From: Stomatobaculum longum
Lineage (GTDB): Bacteria > Bacillota > Clostridia > Lachnospirales > Lachnospiraceae
Reading direction: 5' to 3'
Length of the DNA: 64,000 nucleotides
NCBI GenBank assembly: GCA_000242235.1
Contig: JH590861.1
Location: 142,692-206,691 of the forward strand
Position numbers and translations under genes: made by a program. Below the pieces are notes generated by a model that was not told the DNA's origin, did no database searches, and saw only the letters and a list, made by a program, of their open reading frames with translations. This document shows, one piece after another, positions 57,471-64,000 of the stretch. Numbering within the stretch: position 1 is the stretch's first letter; the number at the start of each line of letters is the position of its first letter.

Positions 57471-58559
57471 ATGGAAAACAGACCGATAGTCGGTATCACT
57501 ATGGGAGATCCGGCCGGAACCGGCCCGGAAATCAGCATCAAGGCGCTCGCAGATCCCGCGCAGTACGAGTTCTGCCGCCCGATTATCATCGGCGACGCCG
57601 ATATCATGGAGCAGGCGAAGGGCTTTGTGGGCCATCCGGAGATTCGGATTCATCGCTGCGAAACGGTTGCGGACGCGCTCTTTCAGCCGGGAACCGTTGA
57701 TGTGCTGCATCTGCCGCTCATTGCGGATGTAAATGCATTCGAGCTCGCCAAAGTCAGCGCCGAGGGTGGCAATGCCGCGTTCCAGTGTGTGAAAAAGGTC
57801 ATCGAACTTGCCATGGCGGGCGAGGTGGATGCGACCTGTACAAATGCGCTGAACAAAGAGGCCATGAATCTGGCGCTTGCGCAGGATAAGGGTGCGCGCT
57901 CGGACGGCTATACGCATTTTGACGGCCACACGGAGATTTATGCGACCTACACCGGAACAAAGAAGTACACGATGATGCTTGCCCACCACGATTTTCGCGT
58001 GGTGCATGTCTCGACACACGTCTCGCTCCGCGAGGCCTGCGAGCGCGTGAAGAAGGCGCGTGTGCTCGAGGTCATTGAGATTGCAAACCAAGCCTGCAAA
58101 GACATGGGCATCGAAAATCCGCGCATTGCGGTTGCCGGGCTCAATCCGCACTGCGGTGAGAACGGCCTTTTCGGGCGGGAGGAAATCGAGGAGATTACCC
58201 CCGCAATCGAGGCGGCAAAGGCCGAGGGGATTACCGGAGTCACGGGACCCTGCCCGCCGGACAGCGTGTTCTCGCAGGCGCTCGGCGGCTGGTATGACAT
58301 TGTAGTCTGCATGTACCACGATCAGGGCCATATTCCGCTAAAGACGGTCGGCTTTGTCTACGACCGCGAAAAGAAGGACTGGAAGGCTGTGGAAGGTGTC
58401 AATGTGACGCTGGGACTTCCCATTGTCCGCGCGAGCGTGGATCACGGCACCGATTTTTACCACGCAGGCAAGGGCAACGGCAACGAGAAGAGCCTGATTA
58501 ACGCGATGAAGTACGCGACGCGCATGGCTATCGGGAGAAAGAAGGGAGCTGCGCGTTGA
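57471..58559 (+). CDS. pdxA2: PdxA2-type 4-phosphohydroxy-acid dehydrogenase
   Basis: 362 aa. GITMGDPAGTGPEI, TNALNKEAMNLA, HFDGHTEIYA, metal-binding His in STHVSLREA, AGLNPHCGENGLFGREE, and MYHDQGHIPLK near the end. The enzyme oxidises and decarboxylates a 4-phosphorylated hydroxy acid with NAD. Next to a DUF1537 kinase the family acts on D-threonate-4-phosphate, giving DHAP and CO2, rather than in vitamin B6 synthesis. Confidence 0.87.
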   Translation: MENRPIVGITMGDPAGTGPEISIKALADPAQYEFCRPIIIGDADIMEQAKGFVGHPEIRIHRCETVADALFQPGTVDVLHLPLIADVNAFELAKVSAEGGNAAFQCVKKVIELAMAGEVDATCTNALNKEAMNLALAQDKGARSDGYTHFDGHTEIYATYTGTKKYTMMLAHHDFRVVHVSTHVSLREACERVKKARVLEVIEIANQACKDMGIENPRIAVAGLNPHCGENGLFGREEIEEITPAIEAAKAEGITGVTGPCPPDSVFSQALGGWYDIVVCMYHDQGHIPLKTVGFVYDREKKDWKAVEGVNVTLGLPIVRASVDHGTDFYHAGKGNGNEKSLINAMKYATRMAIGRKKGAAR

Positions 58560-58582
58560 TGTTATTTTGAGTATGAGATAGA

Positions 58583-58619
58583 GAAGCTGTTTCCGGAAGA
58601 AACAGCTTCTCTATTTTAT
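58583..58619 (+). terminator. Terminator after pdxA2
   Basis: GAAGCTGTTTC with GAAACAGCTTC over a CGGAA-type loop, followed by TCTATTTTATT. Confidence 0.8.
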
Positions 58620-58632
58620 TGAATATATATGT

Positions 58633-58695
58633 TTCAGAATAGAACGAAAAGCGGACGTGGTTTTTGGTTTACTAAGATATGATTCAAAAAAGAAC
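58633..58695 (+). promoter_or_regulatory. Two TTCA-n5-GAAC operator candidates upstream of the permease
   Basis: TTCAGAATAGAAC (58633-58645) and TTCAAAAAAGAAC (58683-58695), exactly 50 bases apart (about five helical turns). Same motif as at 52723, suggesting shared control by the PrpR-like regulator. A small hairpin just before (GAAGCTGTTTC/GAAACAGCTTC, 58583-58610, then TCTATTTTATT) probably ends the upstream operon. Confidence 0.55.
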
Positions 58696-58784
58696 AAAAT
58701 CTGTGCAGTTTGCTGTGGGAGCATAAAGTGCGTTTCGATATACTTGGGACAAATGAACGGAAAATCCAAAAGGAGGATTTCGCT

Positions 58785-60062
58785 ATGACAACACCCATGA
58801 TACTTGCGCTGGCGGTAACCGTGCTTATGATTATCCTAATCATGGTCGATAAACTGCCCTTCGGCGCACCGCCGCTGCTGGCCCTGCTCCTCATGGTGGT
58901 GCTCGGTGTCACGGACATCAAGACAGCCTTCGGCGGTTTCTCGAATTCCACGATTGTGATGCTCGCATCCTTCATGGCAATCATCGCCGCCCTGCAAAAA
59001 ACAAGCTTGTTGCTTCGCTTTAAGGAGACCATGTTCAATCTCGCGGCTCACGGCGGTTTCAAGGCCTACGTTCTGCTGATTTTGGTCGTCATGCTGGGTT
59101 GCAGCCTCTTCGGAACCGGTTCCACCGCTTACTATGTACTGGTCATCGGATTGCTCTCGAACCTTCCGGATTCGAAGGCTTTGCCGCCGTCGCGCGTTCT
59201 GATGCCCGCAGGTTTTGCGGCAAACCACCCGCTGCTCCCGTTCAACACGGCGCTTCAGTACGGCATTGTGATCGCAGTGTTGCAGAGTGTCGGTATCAGC
59301 GCCAATGTGGATCTTGTGAAATTCTCGCTGGTAAATCTCTGTCTGTCTCTCGGTTTCTTCGCATGGTGCGTCCTTGCGTATCGCATTATGCCGGATCATC
59401 CGATTACGGATCAAAAGGCGGATGAGAGCGGACTGGAGAAGAAAGCGACACTCAGCAAGCAGAAGGAAACCATCACCTATGTGAGCTTTGTAATCGCAGT
59501 GGTCGGTATGGTACTGCAGAGTAAAATCGGTGATGCAGGCTACGCCATTACGGCGCTCGCGGTCGGCGTGCTCCTGATTGCGGGGGTCATGAGCTTCGAT
59601 GAAATCAGAAGCGCCATCAGTGCGCCGATTATCCTGATGTCTGCAGGCGTCATCGGCATTGCGGATGCACTCGGCAATACCGGCTTAACGAACCTGGTCG
59701 GACAGACCGTCGCAAATATGCTCGGCAGCAATGTGAACCCCTTTGTCCTGATTTTCGCCTTCTGCATCCTGACCAGTGTGCTTGCGACATTGACCGGATC
59801 CACCATCGGTACGGTCTATGTCTTTGCACCCATAGCAATCGCAACCTGTGTAAACCTTGGACTCGACCCGACCGCAGCGGCGGCAGCCATCGTGATTTCC
59901 GGCTGGTGCGGACACTTCCTTCCGATTGACGGCATGCCGGCCATGATTATGGGAGCGGGAAAATATAAAATCGGTGAGTTCTGGAAGTTTACGGTCCCGC
60001 AGTACTTTATTCGCCTGCTTGTGCTGACCGCAGGTGCCGTTATCCTCTTCCCGATGAAGTGA
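58785..60062 (+). CDS. SLC13/CitMHS-like anion permease
   Basis: 425 aa, about 11-12 membrane segments arranged as two inverted halves with the Ser/Thr-rich hairpin loops FGGFSNSTIVMLASFM and TLTGSTIGTVYVFAP. Family members import dicarboxylates, sulfate or small sugar acids with Na+ or H+. Context makes a four-carbon sugar acid or related hydroxy acid the likely cargo. AAAAGGAGG precedes ATG 58785. Confidence 0.85.
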   Translation: MTTPMILALAVTVLMIILIMVDKLPFGAPPLLALLLMVVLGVTDIKTAFGGFSNSTIVMLASFMAIIAALQKTSLLLRFKETMFNLAAHGGFKAYVLLILVVMLGCSLFGTGSTAYYVLVIGLLSNLPDSKALPPSRVLMPAGFAANHPLLPFNTALQYGIVIAVLQSVGISANVDLVKFSLVNLCLSLGFFAWCVLAYRIMPDHPITDQKADESGLEKKATLSKQKETITYVSFVIAVVGMVLQSKIGDAGYAITALAVGVLLIAGVMSFDEIRSAISAPIILMSAGVIGIADALGNTGLTNLVGQTVANMLGSNVNPFVLIFAFCILTSVLATLTGSTIGTVYVFAPIAIATCVNLGLDPTAAAAAIVISGWCGHFLPIDGMPAMIMGAGKYKIGEFWKFTVPQYFIRLLVLTAGAVILFPMK

Positions 60063-60070
60063 GGTAGGCT

Positions 60071-60418
60071 ATGAAAAATCAATTTGCGCTGGAACATATC
60101 GGCATCAATACCGCAAGCCCCGAAGAAGCGGAGCAGCTCGCAAAGCTTTTATCGCTCCTCTTTAATCTGGAACCCCGCCACGGTCAGAAATCGGAATTTG
60201 CAGGCCCCTACTTTGAATGCATGAAGCAGCCCTTCCTCGGCAGCAAAGGACATGTCGCGATGCGCACCGAGAACCTGCAGAGCGCGGTGGAAGAACTCAA
60301 GGAAAAGGGCTTTTCCTTCCGCATGGAGACTGCCGCATATTTCGAGGACGGCAGCATCAAAAATGTATATCTCGACGGCGAGTACGGCGGCTTCGCGATT
60401 CATATCATGCAGAAGTAA
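60071..60418 (+). CDS. VOC (glyoxalase-like) domain protein
   Basis: 115 aa single VOC domain: EHIGINTASPEEAEQLAKLL, FAGPYFECMKQPFLGSKGHVAM and GGFAIHIMQ. It resembles the extra C-terminal domain that some Firmicutes KDPG/KHG aldolases carry, here as a separate protein nine bases after the permease gene. Probably metal-dependent or a sugar-acid binding module; activity unknown. Confidence 0.75.
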   Translation: MKNQFALEHIGINTASPEEAEQLAKLLSLLFNLEPRHGQKSEFAGPYFECMKQPFLGSKGHVAMRTENLQSAVEELKEKGFSFRMETAAYFEDGSIKNVYLDGEYGGFAIHIMQK

Positions 60419-60441
60419 AACATTCTAAAGCCCCACCCCGG

Positions 60442-60487
60442 GCAGCCCTCTGTGAACGCAGAAAAGCGTTTGTGGGGGGCTGTTTTT
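60442..60487 (+). terminator. Terminator after the VOC gene
   Basis: CAGCCC with GGGCTG and an inner AACGC/GCGTT stem, then TTTTTG. Confidence 0.85.
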
Positions 60488-60563
60488 GCGCATTTGCGGA
60501 CGATACGAGGAAAACTACAGGCAGGAGGACTTTGCGGTACAGTCGGCAAGACTATGTACTTTT

Positions 60564-60591
60564 TTGCTAATATGAATTATTATATTAGCAA
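60564..60591. promoter_or_regulatory. Palindromic operator of the abiE operon
   Basis: TTGCTAATAT (60564-60573) and ATATTAGCAA (60582-60591), perfect 10-base arms with an 8-base spacer, ending 15 bases before the antitoxin start. AbiEi antitoxins are known to repress their own promoter at inverted repeats. Confidence 0.75.
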
Positions 60592-60606
60592 GAAAGGAGA
60601 AAGCGG

Positions 60607-61200
60607 ATGACAACCAATGAAAAGATCACATCGCTCTTTGCGCAAAACAACGGCATTCTCAAAATGGCGAAAGCGATGGAAAGCGGCGTTCCCAAATCTG
60701 CCTTTTATGCGTATGTAAAAAAGCACGGTACAGAGCGGGTGGCACAAGGGGTCTATCTTTCACCCGATGCATGGACAGATGCTATGTATTTGTTACATCT
60801 CCGCTGTAATCAAGCGGTATTTTCTCACGAGAGTGCCTTGTTTTTCCATGACCTGACCGACCGGGAGCCGAAGCCGTATTCTGTTACGGTCAAGACAGGA
60901 TATAACCCGACCGGTTTGCGGGAGGATGGTATCAAAGTTTATACCATCAAAAAAGAATTGCATGGTGTGGGAGTCATTTCAATGAATACGCCGTTTGGGA
61001 ATTCCGTTCCGGTCTATGATGTAGAGCGCACCATTTGTGATGTAATTCGCAATCGGAGCGGAATTGAAATGCAGATATGGCAGAACGCTCTCAAGCAGTA
61101 TGCAAAATGTCAGCATAAAGATTTGCGGAAGCTGATGCGCTATGCACGAATGTTTCATGTTGAGAAATTACTGCGGCAGTACTTGGAGGTGCTATTATGA
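60607..61200 (+). CDS. abiEi: AbiEi-family antitoxin (type IV toxin-antitoxin)
   Basis: 197 aa. N-terminal winged helix (KMAKAMESGVPKSAFYAYVKKHG, ERVAQGVYLSP) and the C-terminal AbiEi core (FSHESALFFHDLTDREP, VYDVERTICDVIRNRSG). Neutralises the toxin's effect and represses the operon. Overlaps the toxin gene by ATGA. AGAAAGGAGAAAG precedes the start. Confidence 0.9.
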   Translation: MTTNEKITSLFAQNNGILKMAKAMESGVPKSAFYAYVKKHGTERVAQGVYLSPDAWTDAMYLLHLRCNQAVFSHESALFFHDLTDREPKPYSVTVKTGYNPTGLREDGIKVYTIKKELHGVGVISMNTPFGNSVPVYDVERTICDVIRNRSGIEMQIWQNALKQYAKCQHKDLRKLMRYARMFHVEKLLRQYLEVLL

Positions 61201-62039
61201 TTAAGACTGCAAGGCAACTCAAAGACCGGATTCGCAATCTTTCCAAAGAGAACGCAGCAGATGCGCAGATTCTGCTGCGGAACTATATGATGGAACGCTT
61301 TCTGGAACGCATTTCTATTTCAGAGTATAGAGATAAATTCATTTTGAAAGGAGGAATGCTGGTTTCTGCCATGGTTGGGCTTGCATCAAGATCAACGATG
61401 GATATTGATACAACAATAAAGGGAGAGACACTCGGTATCGACGAAGTGGAGCGTATCATTGCAACTATTATTGCTGTACCTGTGGATGACAGCGTGGAAT
61501 TTCATATTAAGCGAGTTTCCAAAATCATGGATGAAGCCGAGTATCCGGGTGTCCGTGTCAGTATGGAAACAGAATTCGACGGTGTGAGAACACCGCTGAA
61601 GATTGATATTTCAACAGGTGACGTTATTACACCGCGCGAAGTGAGGTATAGCTTTAAGCTCATGTTGGAAAATCGTAGTATCGATATTTGGGCTTATAAT
61701 CTGGAAACAGTTTTGGCAGAAAAGCTGGAAACAGTAATATCCCGTGCAACGACGAATACCCGTATGAGGGATTTTTATGATTTGCACATTTTGCATCAAC
61801 TGTATGGACGAGAGCTGATTCCTGTTAATCTTCACATGGCGCTGATGGCAACAGCAAAAAAACGTGGGACTGAGAAATACCTGCCCGATGCACCTGTGGT
61901 TTTTGATGAAGTAGAGGCTGATTTCGATATGGAGAAGCAGTGGAAGTCCTATCAGAAAAAGTTTCCGTATGCTGCTGATTTAACATGGGAGGTTGTTATG
62001 ACGTCTGTTCGGGACATTTACAAACGGACAAAAGCGTAA
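61197..62039 (+). CDS. abiEii: AbiEii-family nucleotidyltransferase toxin
   Basis: 280 aa. NTase motif KGGMLVSAMVG then STMDIDTTIKG (metal-binding Asp pair), a third acidic site near LKIDISTGD, and LAEKLETVISRATTNTRMRDFYDLH. Known members block tRNA by adding nucleotides to its 3' end, halting growth during phage infection. All key residues are present, so the system looks intact. Confidence 0.92.
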   Translation: MIKTARQLKDRIRNLSKENAADAQILLRNYMMERFLERISISEYRDKFILKGGMLVSAMVGLASRSTMDIDTTIKGETLGIDEVERIIATIIAVPVDDSVEFHIKRVSKIMDEAEYPGVRVSMETEFDGVRTPLKIDISTGDVITPREVRYSFKLMLENRSIDIWAYNLETVLAEKLETVISRATTNTRMRDFYDLHILHQLYGRELIPVNLHMALMATAKKRGTEKYLPDAPVVFDEVEADFDMEKQWKSYQKKFPYAADLTWEVVMTSVRDIYKRTKA

Positions 62040-62100
62040 CCTGTCTTAGGCACGTGAATAGGCTTCGATTAGAAACGCTACGACGCAGAATACCATTGAG

Positions 62101-62139
62101 AAAACAAGGATTGCCTTCCCGGCAGACCTTGTTTTTTTG
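62101..62139 (+). terminator. Terminator after abiE
   Basis: AACAAGG-TTGCC with GGCA-ACCTTGTT and seven T. Close copy of the hairpin at 50808. Confidence 0.9.
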
Positions 62140-62301
62140 CGCTCTTTTTATTTTTGCAAATAATTGTAGGTGTAAGTCTTTTTTTTTTTGAGTTATGTTA
62201 CATTTGTTTCCGATGGCCTGCTTTATGAGACAACAGAAGTTCTCGGCAGCCGGACACAAATCATAACACTTTGACTTGAAGGGATTGAAGGGAGAAACAG
62301 T

Positions 62302-62973
62302 ATGAAGAAGAGACTTATGACAGCAGCGGCAGCAGTTTGCGGCGCGGTGATAATGGCAATGCCGGTTCTTGCAGCAAATGCAGGCTGGCAGCGGGATAAC
62401 CGCGGCTGGTGGTATCGGTATGCGGACGGCGGCTATGCAAAGGCTGCCTGGGTTTCCGACAACGGAAACTGGTACCGCATGGATGAGAACGGCTACATGC
62501 AGACCGGCTGGGTCAATGTGAACGGAGACTGGTATTATCTGGATGCCTCCGGCAGTATGCAGACCGGCGCGATTGTCGACAATGGCTATCACTACCTGCT
62601 CTCCACACAGTACGACGGTCGTTACGGTCATATGGTGCGGAACGGCGAAAGCTTTGAAGGGCGCATCATCAAAGCTTGGACAGCCGGATCCGATCACCCG
62701 GAGGGTGCTTTACAGGAAGACAATAACATCGGAATCGGGGAGAGCTACAGCGGAACCGGCAATATAGGCGCAGCGCAGAGCGGAAAGCGGGGACAGGACA
62801 TCCCGCCCGCGAACATCGACCCCGCGCAGGACGAGCGGTATACATGGAATCCAGAGTATCCGCCAGTGGATAGTAGCAGTGAGTTTAACTGGGACGCAGT
62901 AAGAAATAATATGCAAGGTAATGACTGGTTAAATGATTACAACCCACTTTTGGGCAAGTCTGTGATTCACTGA
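62302..62973 (+). CDS. Secreted protein with cell-wall/glucan-binding repeats
   Basis: 223 aa. Signal peptide (1-24, LAANA), then aromatic repeats: NRGWWYRYADGGYAKAAW, NGNWYRMDENGYMQTGW, NGDWYYLDASGSMQTG and YHYLLSTQYDGRYGHM. The C-terminal 90 residues are polar and low complexity with no known domain. Likely held on the wall; a shorter relative of the protein at 3415 without the CAP domain. GGGAGAAAC before ATG 62302. Confidence 0.82.
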   Translation: MKKRLMTAAAAVCGAVIMAMPVLAANAGWQRDNRGWWYRYADGGYAKAAWVSDNGNWYRMDENGYMQTGWVNVNGDWYYLDASGSMQTGAIVDNGYHYLLSTQYDGRYGHMVRNGESFEGRIIKAWTAGSDHPEGALQEDNNIGIGESYSGTGNIGAAQSGKRGQDIPPANIDPAQDERYTWNPEYPPVDSSSEFNWDAVRNNMQGNDWLNDYNPLLGKSVIH

Positions 62974-63008
62974 CAGTAATAAGTATGAGGGGAATACGAG
63001 GTTTAGGG

Positions 63009-63101
63009 ATGAGTAAGAAAGTAATTGTTGCGGGAGTGGCTGGCACAGTGGTCATACTCGCAGTCGTGTTTATATTTGGTTTGCGAGGTCGCGGAAGTTA
63101 A
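63009..63101 (+). CDS. Small single-membrane-span peptide (possibly frameshifted)
   Basis: 30 codons: MSKKV then a hydrophobic stretch (IVAGVAGTVVILAVVFIFG) and RGRGS. GAGG lies eight bases upstream. A second frame (63092-63205) continues after the basic residues as LNSSSESGAVTKG to DSTEES, which looks like the natural outside tail of the same protein, so a single-base frameshift may have cut a protein of about 65 residues. Confidence 0.4.
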   Translation: MSKKVIVAGVAGTVVILAVVFIFGLRGRGS

Positions 63102-63298
63102 ACAGTTCAAGCGAGAGCGGAGCTGTAACCAAAGGTTCTGCTGCCAAATCTTTAGAGGCTTTACAAGGAAGAGAATTCTCCATAGATTCCACTGAAGAAA
63201 GTTAAGTTTTTTATTTGTGATAAATTGATGCAATAGAATTGTTTGATTTACAACTATATCCGAACATAAGGCTAGAAAATGTACTAGCATCAAAATTC

Positions 63299-63341
63299 AA
63301 AAAGAAGTTCTGACGGATTTTCCGCACAGAACTTCTTTTCG
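63299..63341. terminator. Bidirectional terminator between the small ORF and fumC
   Basis: AAAAGAAGTTCTG pairs with CAGAACTTCTTTT, with T-runs on either strand. 63102-63298 holds no other supported gene. Confidence 0.85.
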
Positions 63342-63357
63342 GTTTGCGTAAATATAC

Positions 63358-64000
63358 TTACTCCTCTTCCTTTACCATCTTCTCCGGCTGGAAGACTTCG
63401 TCAAAACGCTCTTCTGTGAGGAAGCCGAGTTTTACGCAGGCTTCTTTCAGGGAAATGTTCTCCTTGAACGCAAGCTTTGCGGTCTTTGCCGCATTCTCGT
63501 AGCCGATGTACGGGTTCAGCGAGGTCACAAGCATCAGGGAGCGGTGCAGGTTCTCGCGCATCTTTTCGCGGTTCGGCTCTATGCCCTCGCAGCAGTGGAT
63601 GCGGAAGGAGCGCATGGAATCCGCGAGGAGACGAGCGGACTGCAGGTAGTTGTAAATCATGACCGGCATAAACACGTTCAGCTCGAAATTGCCCTGGCTT
63701 GCCGCAAAGCTGACCGCGCTGTCGTTTGCCATGACCTGAACCGCGACCATTGTGACGGATTCGCACTGGGTCGGGTTCACTTTGCCGGGCATAATCGAGG
63801 AGCCGGGCTCATTCTCCGGAATGTGGATTTCACCGAGGCCGCAGCGGGGGCCGGAGGAGAGCCAGCGGATGTCGTTCGCAATCTTCATGAGATCCGCCGC
63901 GAGTCCCTTCAGTGCACCATGGGAGTAGACCAGTTCCGACTTGGAGGTCAGCGCGTGATACTTATTTTCCGCCGTGCGGAAGGGCTTGCCGGTGAGCTTG
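63358..64000 (-). CDS. fumC: Class II fumarate hydratase, C-terminal part (5' end outside window)
   Basis: 214 codons visible, open to the window edge. [34 protein letters not shown], the mobile active-site loop [26 protein letters not shown] and [13 protein letters not shown] are fumarase/aspartase superfamily motifs; the last two and the ending EKM favour fumarase over aspartase. Interconverts fumarate and malate. Confidence 0.9.
   Translation of the reverse strand, partial: KLTGKPFRTAENKYHALTSKSELVYSHGALKGLAADLMKIANDIRWLSSGPRCGLGEIHIPENEPGSSIMPGKVNPTQCESVTMVAVQVMANDSAVSFAASQGNFELNVFMPVMIYNYLQSARLLADSMRSFRIHCCEGIEPNREKMRENLHRSLMLVTSLNPYIGYENAAKTAKLAFKENISLKEACVKLGFLTEERFDEVFQPEKMVKEEE

Noticed and set aside
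57471-58559. PdxA of vitamin B6 biosynthesis
   Set aside because: No other pyridoxine genes nearby; the DUF1537 kinase partner identifies the PdxA2 catabolic branch.

Overview
The window is a piece of a fairly high-GC Firmicutes chromosome, most likely an oral or gut Lachnospiraceae. This rests on the LPXTG surface protein, the tRNA, a Gram-positive cell-envelope cluster (ftsK-murE-murF-priA-def-fmt-rsmB-rlmN-PP2C-PASTA kinase-rsgA), glucan/choline-binding-type secreted proteins, a Tritrichomonas-type IMP dehydrogenase, and an ATP synthase whose c subunit carries a two-carboxylate, probably Na+-binding site. The genus cannot be fixed by reading alone.

Layout. 1-8.7 kb: the end of an LPXTG protein, a YitT-family membrane protein (minus strand), mgtE behind a long structured leader with a 35-codon upstream ORF, a secreted CAP-domain protein, tRNA-Pro(GGG), a HAD phosphatase, an M24 aminopeptidase P and an RlmD/RumA-type rRNA methyltransferase. 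8.7-16.1 kb: an AT-richer, partly decayed island bounded by a roughly 260-300 bp diverged direct repeat that includes the 3' end of the rlmD gene. It holds a broken IS30-family element, an intact SIR2-STAND protein (Avs5-like, probable NAD-depleting anti-phage gene), the C-terminal stump of a TraG/VirD4 coupling protein, an unknown membrane protein, a broken fic gene with an ordered operator-like array, and a small unknown gene. The arrangement reads as the scar of an integrated conjugative element.

16.1-26 kb: a DUF2974 alpha/beta hydrolase-like protein, a methyltransferase, an HD-domain protein and the complete F1Fo ATP synthase operon. 26-44.1 kb: a tightly packed housekeeping run, many genes overlapping by ATGA, covering DNA translocation, peptidoglycan precursor synthesis, primosome, N-terminal formyl-Met processing, rRNA methylation, PrkC/PrpC signalling, ribosome assembly GTPase, pentose phosphate epimerase and thiamine pyrophosphokinase. 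44.2-50.8 kb: serS, guaB, an ApbE-type flavin transferase and a large YfhO-family membrane protein.

50.8-60.4 kb: an inducible sugar-acid locus. A PrpR-like AAA+ regulator without GAFTGA or a normal Walker B faces away from a DUF1537 four-carbon acid sugar kinase, a cytoplasmic BNR/sialidase-fold protein, an iron alcohol dehydrogenase, a DHDPS-family aldolase, a PdxA2-type dehydrogenase, an SLC13-like permease and a VOC-domain protein. A shared TTCA-n5-GAAC motif stands in both intergenic regions of the locus. The kinase plus PdxA2 pair fits D-threonate-type catabolism to DHAP; the other enzymes suggest a wider substrate.

60.6-64 kb: an AbiEi/AbiEii toxin-antitoxin pair behind a perfect palindrome, a second secreted cell-wall-binding-repeat protein, a small membrane ORF, and the 3' part of fumC (minus strand) running out of the window.
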